Origin: Bradyrhizobium erythrophlei
GTDB taxonomy: Bacteria > Pseudomonadota > Alphaproteobacteria > Rhizobiales > Xanthobacteraceae
Reading direction: 5' to 3'
DNA: 64,000 nt
Assembly (NCBI RefSeq): GCF_900129505.1
Contig: NZ_LT670818.1
Span: 5,861,001 to 5,925,000, forward strand
Part shown: piece by piece, positions 1 through 8,887 of the stretch
Position numbering within the stretch: the stretch's first letter is position 1
Layout of the letters: each line of letters begins with the position of its first letter
Made by a program: the position numbers and the translations under genes
Notes under the pieces: model-generated
Seen by the model: the letters and a program-made list of their open reading frames with translations, nothing else
What the model was told of the DNA's origin: nothing
Databases searched by the model: none

Positions 1-117
1 GAAGAGGGCGAGCGCTGGACCACGATCGGCGTGTCGCCCAACATCATCGACGCCTCGTTCCAGGCACTGATGGATTCGGTGATCTACAAGCTGGTGAAAT
101 CAGGCGCGCCGGCGTGA
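1..117 (+). CDS. cimA: (R)-citramalate synthase, C-terminal fragment
   Basis: The window opens inside a gene. The readable frame runs 38 codons to a TGA at 115-117 and contains GVSPNIIDASFQALMDS, which I recognise as the end of the C-terminal LeuA-type regulatory domain of citramalate synthase / 2-isopropylmalate synthase-like proteins of Rhizobiales. The enzyme condenses pyruvate with acetyl-CoA on a threonine-independent route to isoleucine. The catalytic TIM barrel lies outside the window, so the choice between citramalate and isopropylmalate synthase rests on this tail only. Confidence 0.7.
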   Translation, partial: EEGERWTTIGVSPNIIDASFQALMDSVIYKLVKSGAPA

Positions 118-125
118 CCACTCTC

Positions 126-228
126 CGTCATTCCGGGGCGACGCGAAGCGTCGAACTACGATGTGCAATTGCACATCGGAGAATCTCGAGATTCCAGGTT
201 CGCGTCTTCGACGCGCCCCGGAATGACG
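126..228. repeat. Intergenic palindromic repeat with 15-bp inverted arms
   Basis: The arms cgtcattccggggcg (126-140) and cgccccggaatgacg (214-228) are exact reverse complements. Between them lie smaller palindromes (gatgtgcaattgcacatc and gaatctcgagattc). This arrangement is a familiar dispersed intergenic element in Bradyrhizobium genomes. It fills the space between the citramalate synthase tail and the next gene and could fold as a strong hairpin in RNA. Confidence 0.8.
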
Positions 229-255
229 CTTCAAAATCCGGGAGAATCATCCCCC

Positions 256-633
256 ATGATCGACCACATCTCCCTCGGCGTCGCCGATCTCGAACGCGCC
301 GCGCGCTTCTACGAAGCGACGCTGGCGCCGCTTGGGCTTTCGCGGCTGGTGACGCGACCGGCGACGATCGGCTTCGGCAGGAACTATCCCGAATTCTGGA
401 TCAATTTGCGCGCCGCCATGCCTCCGGTCGCGCCGGAGAGCGGCGTCCATATCTGCCTGCGGGCGAAATCGACCGGTGAGGTCGATGCGTTCCATGCCGC
501 GGCGCTTGATGCCGGCGGCCGCTCCGACGGCGCGCCGGGCCTGCGGCCGCATGATCGCGTGCGTTATTACGCGGCGTTCGTGCTCGATCCCGACGGCAAC
601 CGCATCGAGGCCGTGACGTTTCCCGCGGAGTGA
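256..633 (+). CDS. VOC family (glyoxalase-like) protein
   Basis: This 125-residue protein begins MIDHISLGVADLERAARFYE, the usual first beta-alpha unit of a vicinal oxygen chelate domain, and ends with LDPDGNRIEAV, the usual last strand. The family comprises metal-dependent isomerases, dioxygenases and resistance proteins; the substrate cannot be told here. I chose ATG 256, preceded by cgggagaa, because an upstream in-frame start at 163 would translate the palindromic repeat. One short VOC domain suggests a homodimer. Confidence 0.8.
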   Translation: MIDHISLGVADLERAARFYEATLAPLGLSRLVTRPATIGFGRNYPEFWINLRAAMPPVAPESGVHICLRAKSTGEVDAFHAAALDAGGRSDGAPGLRPHDRVRYYAAFVLDPDGNRIEAVTFPAE

Positions 634-642
634 CGCCAGTCT

Positions 643-1260
643 TCAGAGCCGGCTGGCGATTTCAGGCGCAAGCCCCGCGGCGCGTTCCGGGACGCGGGCG
701 GCGGCGGCACGCAGCCGCGGCAGGATGTCCTCGACCCGTTCGGCCTTGAGAATATCGACCGCCAGCGAAGCCCGAATGAATTCGGTGGCGCGCATATGCG
801 CGAGCAATGCGAGCAAGGGTTCCCAGAAGCCGTCGATATTGGCGAGCAGCACCGGCTTGGTGTGGCGGCCGAGCTGCTGCCAGGTCAGCTGCTCCACCAG
901 TTCCTCCAAGGTGCCGACCCCGCCGGGCAACGCCACGAACGCGTCGGAGCGCTCGAACATCAGCCGCTTGCGTTCGTGCATGTCGGGCGTGACGATCATT
1001 TCTTGAACGCGCTTCAGGGCGTTTTCGCGGATGGTGAGGAAATCGGGAATGATGCCCGTCACCGTGCCGCCGTGATCGAGCACCGATGTCGCCACCGCGC
1101 CCATCAGCCCGATCGAGCCGCCGCCGTAGACGAGGCGGATGCCGTTGTCGGCGAGGGCTTTTCCGAAGCCGATGGCGGCTTCAACAAAGTGGGGATTTGT
1201 GCCGGGGCCGGAGCCGCAATAGACACAGACAGTCCTGATTTTGTTCGTCATGTTTTTCAT
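643..1260 (-). CDS. LOG family protein (TIGR00730-type Rossmann fold)
   Basis: This 205-residue protein has VYCGSGPG near the N-terminus, a VYGGGSIGLMG loop, and the diagnostic PGGVGTLEELVEQL (the PGGxGTxxE motif). Members called lysine decarboxylase in older annotation act as cytokinin riboside 5'-monophosphate phosphoribohydrolases, splitting the base from ribose 5-phosphate. It is convergent with the VOC gene, with only nine bases between the stops. ATG 1260 and the in-frame ATG 1251 are both possible starts, as neither has a clear Shine-Dalgarno. Confidence 0.85.
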   Translation of the reverse strand: MKNMTNKIRTVCVYCGSGPGTNPHFVEAAIGFGKALADNGIRLVYGGGSIGLMGAVATSVLDHGGTVTGIIPDFLTIRENALKRVQEMIVTPDMHERKRLMFERSDAFVALPGGVGTLEELVEQLTWQQLGRHTKPVLLANIDGFWEPLLALLAHMRATEFIRASLAVDILKAERVEDILPRLRAAAARVPERAAGLAPEIASRL

Positions 1261-1450
1261 GTGGCACTGCAGCGTAAAAGCGTCAAGCCTATCGGATTCG
1301 CTCGGGTGGGTGAATCTATCCGCAAATGCCCGGGATTCGCCAAAGAATCGCGCCTAATAAGGGTGCACGCAGCGTTTAAACGCTCTATATGACGGGCAGA
1401 ATGCAGAAAAGCGGAAAACGCGGGACCGCACCTCTCCAGGCTGTTGATTG

Positions 1451-3409
1451 ATGGCTTATCACCACTCGGCCCCCGGCGCCGAAGACACGCTGCCTGCCTC
1501 CCAGAATTCGGCCGAAAAAGCGACCCTGATCGGGACGCTGGTGCATCTGTGGCCGTATATCTGGCCCGGTGATCGCGCCGATCTCAAGATGCGCGTGGTC
1601 TGGTCGGTGGTCTTGCTGCTGGTCGCCAAGGTGGCGACGCTGGCGGTGCCCTTCACCTTCAAATGGGCGATCGACGCATTGACCGGCGCGGATACCGCTC
1701 CGGCCGCGTCGTCGAACTGGACGTTGTGGCTGATCGCCTCGCCCTTCATCATGACCTTGAGCTATGGCGGCCTGCGCGTGCTGATGGCGGTCCTGACGCA
1801 GTGGCGCGACGGCATCTTCGCGGGCGTGGCGATGCATGCGGTGCGCAAGCTCGCCTACCGCACCTTCGTCCACATGCATGAGCTGTCGCTGCGCTTCCAT
1901 CTGGAGCGCAAGACCGGGGGACTGACGCGCGTGCTGGAGCGCGGCCGCTCCGGCATCGAGGTCATCGTGCGGATGGTGATCCTGCAGCTGGTCCCGACCA
2001 TCGTCGAGGTCACGCTGCTGATGGGCGTGCTGTTGTGGAAGTTCGACTGGCGCTACGTGCTCGCGACCATGATCACCGTCGTGATCTTCATGTATTACAC
2101 CTACCTCGCGACCGAATGGCGGATCGAGATTCGCCGCAAGATGAACGAATCCGACACCGAAGCGAACACCAAGGCGATCGATTCGCTTCTGAACTACGAG
2201 ACGGTGAAATATTTCGGGTCCGAGGAACGCGAAGCGGTCCGTTACGACCGTTCGATGGCGCGCTACGAACAGGCCAGCGTCAAGACCTACACCTCGCTCG
2301 CGGTTCTCAATACCGGGCAGGCGATCATCTTCACCGGCGGCCTGACCGCGACCATGCTGATGTGCGCGATCGGGGTCCGCAGCGGACACAATACGGTCGG
2401 CGATTTCGTCATGGTCAACGCCATGATGATCCAGCTCTACCAGCCGCTGAATTTCATGGGCATGGTCTACCGCGAGATCAAGCAGGCGATCATCGACATC
2501 GAGAAGATGTTCAGCGTGCTGTCGCGCAATCCCGAGATCAAGGACGTCGCCGGCGCCAGGCCGCTGGTCGTGACCGCCGGCAATGTGCGCTTCGAGGATG
2601 TGCGCTTCTCCTACGATCCCGAACGTCCGATTCTGAAAGGCCTCAGCTTCGAGGTGCCGGCCGGCAAGACGGTGGCGATCGTCGGACCGTCCGGCGCCGG
2701 CAAGTCGACCATCTCGCGCCTGTTGTTCCGACTCTATGACGTCTCCGGCGGCCGGATCCTGATCGACGGCCAGGATATCCGCAATGTCACGCAGTCATCG
2801 CTGCGGGCATCGATCGGCATGGTGCCGCAGGATACCGTGCTGTTCAACGACAGCATCCGCTACAACATCCGCTACGGCCGCTGGGACGCCACGGACGCCG
2901 AAGTCGAGCAGGCGGCAACGCTCGCCCAGATCGATCCGTTCATCCGGATGTCGCCGAAGGGATACGAGACGCAAGTGGGCGAGCGCGGCCTGAAACTGTC
3001 GGGCGGCGAGAAGCAGCGCGTCGCGATCGCGCGCACGGTGCTCAAGGCGCCGCCGATCCTGGTGCTGGACGAGGCGACTTCGGCGCTCGACAGCCATACC
3101 GAACATGAAATTCAGGAGGCGCTCGAGCGGGTGTCGCGCAACCGCACCTCGCTCGTGATCGCGCATCGGCTGTCGACGATCGTCGGTGCCGACGAAATCA
3201 TCGTGCTCGATCAGGGCCGCATCGCCGAGCGCGGAACCCACGCCCAGCTTTTGGCAACCGGCGGACTTTATGCCAGTATGTGGAACCGGCAGCGCGAGGC
3301 TCAGGAGGCGCGCGAGAGGCTGGCGCGGATCGCCGACGAGAACGAGGCGCCGAACCGCGAGCCGCCACCGGTCGACGACGTGCTGGTGACGCCCGCCGCC
3401 GCCGAATGA
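1451..3409 (+). CDS. ATM1-type ABC exporter (fused permease and ATPase)
   Basis: This is a 652-residue half-transporter. The N-terminal ~330 residues carry about six membrane segments. The nucleotide-binding domain has Walker A GPSGAGKS (412-419), signature LSGGEKQR (516-523) and Walker B with D-loop [12 protein letters not shown] (536-547). The permease resembles the ATM1/heavy-metal-tolerance branch, which exports glutathione-linked sulfur or metal conjugates from the cytoplasm as a homodimer. I chose ATG 1451; TTG at 1448 is also in frame. It is followed after about 60 bp by psd and pssA on the same strand, so co-transcription with phospholipid genes is possible. Confidence 0.9.
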   Translation: MAYHHSAPGAEDTLPASQNSAEKATLIGTLVHLWPYIWPGDRADLKMRVVWSVVLLLVAKVATLAVPFTFKWAIDALTGADTAPAASSNWTLWLIASPFIMTLSYGGLRVLMAVLTQWRDGIFAGVAMHAVRKLAYRTFVHMHELSLRFHLERKTGGLTRVLERGRSGIEVIVRMVILQLVPTIVEVTLLMGVLLWKFDWRYVLATMITVVIFMYYTYLATEWRIEIRRKMNESDTEANTKAIDSLLNYETVKYFGSEEREAVRYDRSMARYEQASVKTYTSLAVLNTGQAIIFTGGLTATMLMCAIGVRSGHNTVGDFVMVNAMMIQLYQPLNFMGMVYREIKQAIIDIEKMFSVLSRNPEIKDVAGARPLVVTAGNVRFEDVRFSYDPERPILKGLSFEVPAGKTVAIVGPSGAGKSTISRLLFRLYDVSGGRILIDGQDIRNVTQSSLRASIGMVPQDTVLFNDSIRYNIRYGRWDATDAEVEQAATLAQIDPFIRMSPKGYETQVGERGLKLSGGEKQRVAIARTVLKAPPILVLDEATSALDSHTEHEIQEALERVSRNRTSLVIAHRLSTIVGADEIIVLDQGRIAERGTHAQLLATGGLYASMWNRQREAQEARERLARIADENEAPNREPPPVDDVLVTPAAAE

Positions 3410-3470
3410 CCGAAATCCAATCCGCCCTCTCACGCCGCCGGGAGTGGATACAAATGACAGTGAAGGCTTG

Positions 3471-4169
3471 ATGTCGATCGCCCAATCCATACGCGCGCAA
3501 ATCCCGCCGATCCATCCCGAGGGCTATCCGTTCATCGGCGGCTTTGCGCTTGTCAGCCTGATCCTGTTCTGGATCTGGTCGCCGCTCGGGTGGATCGGCA
3601 CGCTGCTGACGGTCTGGTGCGCGCTGTTTTTCCGCGATCCGGTGCGGGTGACGCCGGTGCGCGAGGGCATCGTGGTGGCGCCGGCCGACGGTCGGGTCTC
3701 GCTGGTGACAGAGGTGCTGCCGCCGGCCGAACTCGGCCTCGGTGACCAGCCGCTGCCGCGGATCTCGATCTTCATGAGCGTGTTCAATTGCCACGTCAAC
3801 CGCAGCCCGGTGGCGGGGCGGATCGATCGCATCGCGTATCGGCCGGGTGCCTTCATCAATGCCGAACTGGACAAGGCGAGCGAGGACAATGAACGTAATT
3901 CGCTGGTTATCTCGACGCCCCATGGGCGCATCGGCGTGGTCCAGATCGCGGGGCTGGTGGCGCGGCGGATCGTTTCGTTCGTTCGCGAGGGGCAATCGAT
4001 CGGCGCCGGCGAACGGTTCGGCCTGATTCGTTTCGGCTCGCGCCTCGACGTCTACCTGCCTGAAGGCACCAAATCGCTGGTCTCCGAGGGCCAGACCGCG
4101 ATCGCCGGGGAGACCATCCTGGCCGATTTCCGGATCAGCGACGGCGGCCGCACCTACCGGACCGATTAA
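3471..4169 (+). CDS. psd: Phosphatidylserine decarboxylase proenzyme
   Basis: This 232-residue protein is the short class of Psd that makes phosphatidylethanolamine from phosphatidylserine at the inner membrane. Two hydrophobic segments lie near residues 20-55. The self-cleavage site is the Gly-Ser pair in [13 protein letters not shown] (G189-S190), where Ser becomes the pyruvoyl group; a conserved [11 protein letters not shown] segment is also present. I chose ATG 3471 because the protein then begins [21 protein letters not shown], the usual start in relatives; ATG 3444 would add nine residues. pssA follows after 73 bp, giving consecutive steps of the pathway. Confidence 0.93.
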   Translation: MSIAQSIRAQIPPIHPEGYPFIGGFALVSLILFWIWSPLGWIGTLLTVWCALFFRDPVRVTPVREGIVVAPADGRVSLVTEVLPPAELGLGDQPLPRISIFMSVFNCHVNRSPVAGRIDRIAYRPGAFINAELDKASEDNERNSLVISTPHGRIGVVQIAGLVARRIVSFVREGQSIGAGERFGLIRFGSRLDVYLPEGTKSLVSEGQTAIAGETILADFRISDGGRTYRTD

Positions 4170-4242
4170 CCGTTGCCAACGGTCGACCGGCCGGCGGCGC
4201 GCCGCAATGGCGGAACGGGCTTAAGCTTGCTATATGTAAGCC

Positions 4243-5130
4243 ATGCAGATGCCCTTCGATCCCAACTCCCCGGAACTGCGCCGCCGCCGGTTTCGCCCGA
4301 TCCCGGTGCGGATGCTGGTGCCCAACGTCATCACCCTGCTTGCGATCTGCGCTGGGTTGACGGCGATCCGGCTGTCGACGGAAGGGCGGATGGACATCGC
4401 GGTATACGCGATCGTATTTGCCGCCTTCCTCGATGGCGTCGACGGCCGCGTCGCGCGCATGATCAAGGGGCAGTCGAAATTCGGGGCGGAACTCGACAGC
4501 CTTGCCGATTTCGTCAATTTCGGCGTCGCGCCGGGCCTGATCCTGTATTTCTGGCAATTGCACGAACTGAACAATGGCGGCTGGATCGCGGCGATGGTGT
4601 TCGCGATCTCGGGCGGCCTGCGGCTGGCGCGTTTCAACGCCACCATGGACGATCCAAACAAGCCGGCCTTCGCGGCGAACTACTTTACCGGCGTTCCGGC
4701 GCCCGCTGGCGCCATCACCGTGCTGCTGCCGATCTATCTGGCGTTCCTGGGGCTGCCGAAGCCTCCAGCCGTGTTGACTGCCGTCTACACGCTGTTGATC
4801 GCGTTCCTGATGGTGTCGCGACTGCCGGTGTTTTCAGGCAAGACCTGGCGCATGCGCGTGCCGCCGGAAATGGTGCTGCCGGTTTTCGTGTCGGTGATTT
4901 TCTTCATCGCGCTTCTGATCGGCTATCCCTGGTATCTTCTGTCTGTCGGTTCGGTGCTGTACCTGCTGAGCCTGCCGGCCGGATGGAAGTCCTATCGCGA
5001 CCAGAAGCGCAAAGCGGATGCCTTGGCGGCAACGACACCCGCCCATGATGCGCCCGCTGGTCCGGCATCTCCGTTCTTGCCCGTCGTTTCCGAAGCGGAC
5101 GAGGACGAGCGGCCGCCGCGGCTGAACTGA
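4243..5130 (+). CDS. pssA: CDP-diacylglycerol-serine O-phosphatidyltransferase
   Basis: This 295-residue integral membrane enzyme joins serine to CDP-diacylglycerol to make phosphatidylserine, the substrate of Psd encoded just upstream. The CDP-alcohol phosphatidyltransferase motif is intact: D64 and D67 in AFLDGVDGRVAR, then G81, D85 and D89 in GAELDSLADF. Several further membrane helices follow, and the last ~50 residues form a polar, probably disordered tail. The ATP-binding exporter, psd and pssA read as one transcription unit. Confidence 0.93.
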   Translation: MQMPFDPNSPELRRRRFRPIPVRMLVPNVITLLAICAGLTAIRLSTEGRMDIAVYAIVFAAFLDGVDGRVARMIKGQSKFGAELDSLADFVNFGVAPGLILYFWQLHELNNGGWIAAMVFAISGGLRLARFNATMDDPNKPAFAANYFTGVPAPAGAITVLLPIYLAFLGLPKPPAVLTAVYTLLIAFLMVSRLPVFSGKTWRMRVPPEMVLPVFVSVIFFIALLIGYPWYLLSVGSVLYLLSLPAGWKSYRDQKRKADALAATTPAHDAPAGPASPFLPVVSEADEDERPPRLN

Positions 5131-5270
5131 GCGGGCCTTTCGCTCCACGCCGCCTCGGATATCTGCCATGAGCGAACACCGAGTTGGGTTCGATCCCGAT
5201 CTCGGCTATATGGCTTTCCGTGCACGGTCCGCATAAACCGGCCGGCCCCTAAAATCCTGGAGAAAACGCC

Positions 5271-5990
5271 GTGACGGATTCCGCAAAAGCGCCGCTGCCT
5301 GCTTCCCTTCTGGAAGCGTTGGGGCGCTATGATACGCCGACGATCTGCAACGCGATGGAAATCGTGGCACCCGAACGTCGCCTGATCGGCTACACGACCA
5401 AGCCGCTGGTCTGTCCGTTCCCGGATCTGCCGCCGATGGTCGGCTATGCGCGCACCGTGACGATCCGCTCCGTGCTCAAATCCGGTCTTGCGGCCGATGA
5501 ACAGGCCAAACGGCGCATCGACTATTATGAATATGTCGGCACCGGCTTCGGTCCGCGCATCACCGTGATCCAGGATATCGACGGGGCGGATGTCGGCTAT
5601 GGCGCGTTCTGGGGCGAGGTCCAAAGCTCCGTGCACAAGGCGCTCGGCTGTCTCGGCGTCATTACCGACGGATCGATCCGCGACATCCCGCAATGGGCGC
5701 CCGGTTTCCAGGCACTCGCCGGGTCGATCGGGCCGTCGCATGCCTGGGTCCATGCCGAGAATTTCGGCGGCGAGGTGCGCGTGGCCGGGATGACGGTGCG
5801 TTCCGACGATCTCATCCATGCCGACCAGCACGGCGCGATCGTGATCCCGATCGACATTGCCGCCAAAATCCCCGAGGCCGCCGAGCTCTGCGGCCGCCGC
5901 GAGACGCCGATCCTGGAAATCGCCCGAGCCAAGGATTTCAGCCTGGAAGAGCTGAAAGAGGCGCTGAAGCGGTCGGCCGAGATTCACTGA
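5271..5990 (+). CDS. RraA family protein (HMG aldolase-like)
   Basis: This 239-residue protein has an early DTPTICNAMEI segment and the family signature VITDGSIRDI (D133, R137, D138), the metal and substrate site of 4-hydroxy-4-methyl-2-oxoglutarate aldolases. Bacterial members act as oxaloacetate decarboxylases or aldolases; classic RraA instead inhibits RNase E. With 239 residues it is longer than classic RraA (about 160), so a metabolic role is more likely. The start is GTG at 5271, preceded by cctggaga. An SDR gene follows after 27 bp and may share its transcript. Confidence 0.8.
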   Translation: MTDSAKAPLPASLLEALGRYDTPTICNAMEIVAPERRLIGYTTKPLVCPFPDLPPMVGYARTVTIRSVLKSGLAADEQAKRRIDYYEYVGTGFGPRITVIQDIDGADVGYGAFWGEVQSSVHKALGCLGVITDGSIRDIPQWAPGFQALAGSIGPSHAWVHAENFGGEVRVAGMTVRSDDLIHADQHGAIVIPIDIAAKIPEAAELCGRRETPILEIARAKDFSLEELKEALKRSAEIH

Positions 5991-6017
5991 CGTCTTACGC
6001 GCCGGGAGCACATCGCG

Positions 6018-6845
6018 ATGAAGTTGGACGGCAAGACGGTATTGGTCACCGGCTCGACCGATGGCGTCGGCCGTTATGTCGCGGCCAAACTCGCCGCCGC
6101 CGGCGCCAAGGTGCTGATCCACGGCCGCGACGGCGGCAGGGGCAGGGCGCTTGCCGATGAGATCAAGCGCGCAGGACGCGGCGAAGCCGTGTTCTACCAG
6201 GCCGACCTGTCGTCGCTGGCAGGCGCCGGGGGGCTCGCCGAAGCCGTGCTCGCCGATAACACGCGGCTCGACATCTTCATCAGCAACGCCGGCATCGGAT
6301 CGCAGAATGACGGGCCCGCGCGGCAGATCAGCGCGGACGGCCACGAACTGCGTTTCGCGGTCAACTATCTCGCCGGCTTCCTGCTTGCCTATCGCCTGCT
6401 GCCGCTTTTGAAGGCAAGCGCGCCGTCGCGCATCGTCAATGTGGCTTCGCTCGGCCAGCACCCAATCGATTTCGACGATGTCATGATCACGAAGGGCTAC
6501 AGCGGCAGTCGCGCCTATGCGCAGAGCAAATTGTCGCAGATCATGTTCACCATCGATCTCGCCGAAGAGCTGAAAGGGACCGGAATCACCGTCAATTCGC
6601 TTCACCCCGCGACCTACATGAACACCACCATGGTGCGGGCCGGCGGCATCACGCCGATCTCGACGGTGGAGCAGGGCGGCGAGGCGATCCTGCATCTGGC
6701 GGTCGACGACGATATGGCTGACAAGAGCGGGCTGTTCTTCAACGGCATGAACCAGGCGCAGGCCAATCCGCAGGCCTACGACGCGGCCGCCCGCAAACGG
6801 CTGCGCGCGCTCAGCCTCGAACTGACCGGCCTGACGCGACCCTGA
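6018..6845 (+). CDS. SDR family NAD(P)-dependent oxidoreductase
   Basis: This 275-residue short-chain dehydrogenase has the cofactor loop TGSTDGVG (11-18, TGxxxGxG), an NAGIG segment, NVASLG with the catalytic Ser, and a YAQSK active site (YxxxK). Retinol-dehydrogenase-like and WW-oxidoreductase-like SDRs share the overall look, but the substrate is unknown. It follows the RraA-like gene closely on the same strand. Confidence 0.85.
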   Translation: MKLDGKTVLVTGSTDGVGRYVAAKLAAAGAKVLIHGRDGGRGRALADEIKRAGRGEAVFYQADLSSLAGAGGLAEAVLADNTRLDIFISNAGIGSQNDGPARQISADGHELRFAVNYLAGFLLAYRLLPLLKASAPSRIVNVASLGQHPIDFDDVMITKGYSGSRAYAQSKLSQIMFTIDLAEELKGTGITVNSLHPATYMNTTMVRAGGITPISTVEQGGEAILHLAVDDDMADKSGLFFNGMNQAQANPQAYDAAARKRLRALSLELTGLTRP

Positions 6846-7088
6846 GTCTCCCCCGGATCCCGGCACAGCTCTTCGCGCCGCCGGTCACGCAGCGGCACAG
6901 CCTCCGGTATGGTTAGCAGAATATTGAGACCTGGTTTTGCCGCCGGTTGATGGCTCCGTTCCGACGGCAATCGGTTTAACCTTTACGCGTCTTTAATGGC
7001 GGGTACGTAGGGTTCACGTTGCGCAGCTCGGGGTGGGCCGCGCCATCGTCCAGAACGGCCGGTTGTTCGCGTACGCGTTGGAGTTCCC

Positions 7089-7862
7089 ATGGATATCATG
7101 ACGGGCGTTGGGCTCGTGTTCGGGATCATCGTCATTGCAACGATGGTCTTCATGGGCGGCGATCTGCACATGTTCGTCAGCGAACATGCGGTTATCATCA
7201 TCTTCGGCGGATCGATCGCCGCCACCATGATAAGGTTTCCGCTCAGCGCGATTCTGCATGGGCTGCCGCTGGGAGCCAAATTTGCTTTCACGATGAGCCG
7301 GCTGTCGGCGCGTGATCTGGTCGACGAATTGGCCCGCATCGCGGAGATCGCCCGCAAGCAGGGCCCGGTCGGCCTGGAAAAAGTCGAGACCGACGAGCCA
7401 TTCCTGGCCAAGGGAATTCGCTATGTCGCCGACGGCTACGATCTTGAATTCATCCGCGACAATCTCGAACGGGACCGCGACAATTTCCTGATGCATCTCG
7501 ACGAAGGCGGCAAGATCTATCGCGCCATCGGCGATTGCGCGCCGGCCTTTGGCATGATCGGAACCCTGATCGGCATGGTGCAGATGTTCGCCAACATGAC
7601 CGACCCCTCGAAACTCGGCCCGTTCATGGCGACCGCGCTGCTGGCGACGCTGTACGGCGCGCTGGTTGCGAACCTGTTCTGTCTGCCGATCGCCGACAAG
7701 CTGCACGGCAAGCTGCTCGACGAGGAGACCAACCGCACGCTGATCATCGACGGCATTCTGATGATCCGCGATTCCAAGAGCCCGACGCTGGTCCGGGAAA
7801 TGCTGCTGGCTTACCTGCCGGAAAAACACCGCCACGAAGAGGGCGAACCCGTCCCGGCCTGA
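7089..7862 (+). CDS. MotA/PomA-like proton-channel stator subunit
   Basis: This 257-residue membrane protein is of the MotA/TolQ/ExbB superfamily. It has two N-terminal helices (GVGLVFGIIVIATMVFMGG and HAVIIIFGGSIAATMI), a cytoplasmic loop, and the conserved pore helices GDCAPAFGMIGTLIGMVQMF and ALLATLYGALVANLFCLP. MotA-type subunits pair with MotB to couple ion flow to torque. The MotB-like partner starts 33 bp downstream. No flagellar structural gene is nearby, so this could serve flagella encoded elsewhere or another motor. Confidence 0.85.
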   Translation: MDIMTGVGLVFGIIVIATMVFMGGDLHMFVSEHAVIIIFGGSIAATMIRFPLSAILHGLPLGAKFAFTMSRLSARDLVDELARIAEIARKQGPVGLEKVETDEPFLAKGIRYVADGYDLEFIRDNLERDRDNFLMHLDEGGKIYRAIGDCAPAFGMIGTLIGMVQMFANMTDPSKLGPFMATALLATLYGALVANLFCLPIADKLHGKLLDEETNRTLIIDGILMIRDSKSPTLVREMLLAYLPEKHRHEEGEPVPA

Positions 7863-7895
7863 TCGGGCAACTGACGGCGATCCGGAAAGCAGGCG

Positions 7896-8726
7896 ATGGC
7901 CAAGAAGAAACGCGGCGACGCACACGGAGGAGGCCACGGCTGGTTCGTGACCTTCGCCGACCTGATGGGCCTGATGATGAGCTTCTTCGTGATGCTCGTC
8001 GCCTTTTCCACCATGGACAACAACAAGCTCAAAGTCGTCGCCGGCTCGATGCGGGATGCCTTCGGCGTGCAGACCGAGGCACGCTATTCCGGCATCATCG
8101 AATCCGACGGCCTGCCGACGCGGGAGAAGCTGAAGAATACCGACCACATTCCGCCGGAGGAAGCGTCCAACAGGCCGACGCCGGATGACGAGGAGCGCAG
8201 CGTCGCCCGCGGCGCCCGGCTGAAGATCGACCGCGAATTCGCGCTCGCTTCGGCGTCATTGCGGCAGGCGTTGCAGGACATGCCGGAACTGACCGAAGTC
8301 TCGAAACACATCATGTTCGAGGAAACCAAGCAGGGCCTCAATCTGGAAATCGTCGACCAGGATGGCCGCTCGATGTTCGCCGACGGCTCCAAGGAGCCCT
8401 ACGAGCGCACCCGCCGGCTGGTCGAGAAGCTGGCCGTTCCGCTCAAGGCGACGCCGCTGCGCATCTCCATCGTCGGCCACACCGCCGCGGGCTTCGTGCC
8501 GACGCGAAGCGATTACGGCGCATTCGACCTGTCGGCGGACCGGGCCAACGCGGTGCGCCAGATTCTGGCGCGGGAAGGCGTGCCGCCGGCGCACTTTTTT
8601 GGGGTGTCCGGCAAGGCCGATACCCAGCCGCTGTTTCCCGACGATCCCACGCTGGCAGCCAACCGCCGCGTGACCATCACCTTGATGCGCGAAGATCCGC
8701 CGCTTCCTCCCAACCTGACGCCGTAA
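7896..8726 (+). CDS. MotB-like stator subunit with OmpA peptidoglycan-binding domain
   Basis: This 276-residue protein has a short basic N-terminus (MAKKKRGD), then TFADLMGLMMSFFVMLVAFS, the single MotB membrane helix with the essential ion-binding Asp (D22), a linker, and a C-terminal OmpA-like domain (about 150-270) with GHTAAGF and the SADRANAVRQIL segment. It anchors the stator to peptidoglycan while the Asp carries protons. It lies directly after the MotA-like gene, so the two form a stator operon. Confidence 0.87.
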   Translation: MAKKKRGDAHGGGHGWFVTFADLMGLMMSFFVMLVAFSTMDNNKLKVVAGSMRDAFGVQTEARYSGIIESDGLPTREKLKNTDHIPPEEASNRPTPDDEERSVARGARLKIDREFALASASLRQALQDMPELTEVSKHIMFEETKQGLNLEIVDQDGRSMFADGSKEPYERTRRLVEKLAVPLKATPLRISIVGHTAAGFVPTRSDYGAFDLSADRANAVRQILAREGVPPAHFFGVSGKADTQPLFPDDPTLAANRRVTITLMREDPPLPPNLTP

Positions 8727-8887
8727 TTGCCGCTACTATTTTACCAATCCGGATCCGAGCGGGTGTGACGCTGCGGAGACATCCGGTTGCCGCCCCCGAT
8801 GCTACGCTCGCGCGTTGACAAGCCATCGGCGCGAGCGTCGATAGCCGACCGGATCAAATCAACCGTGTGAGCGTTTTTTTCATCATC

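Noticed and set aside
4992..6866. 624-codon open frame on the minus strand across pssA, the RraA-like and SDR genes
   Set aside because: It spans three recognisable genes on the other strand and has no domain.
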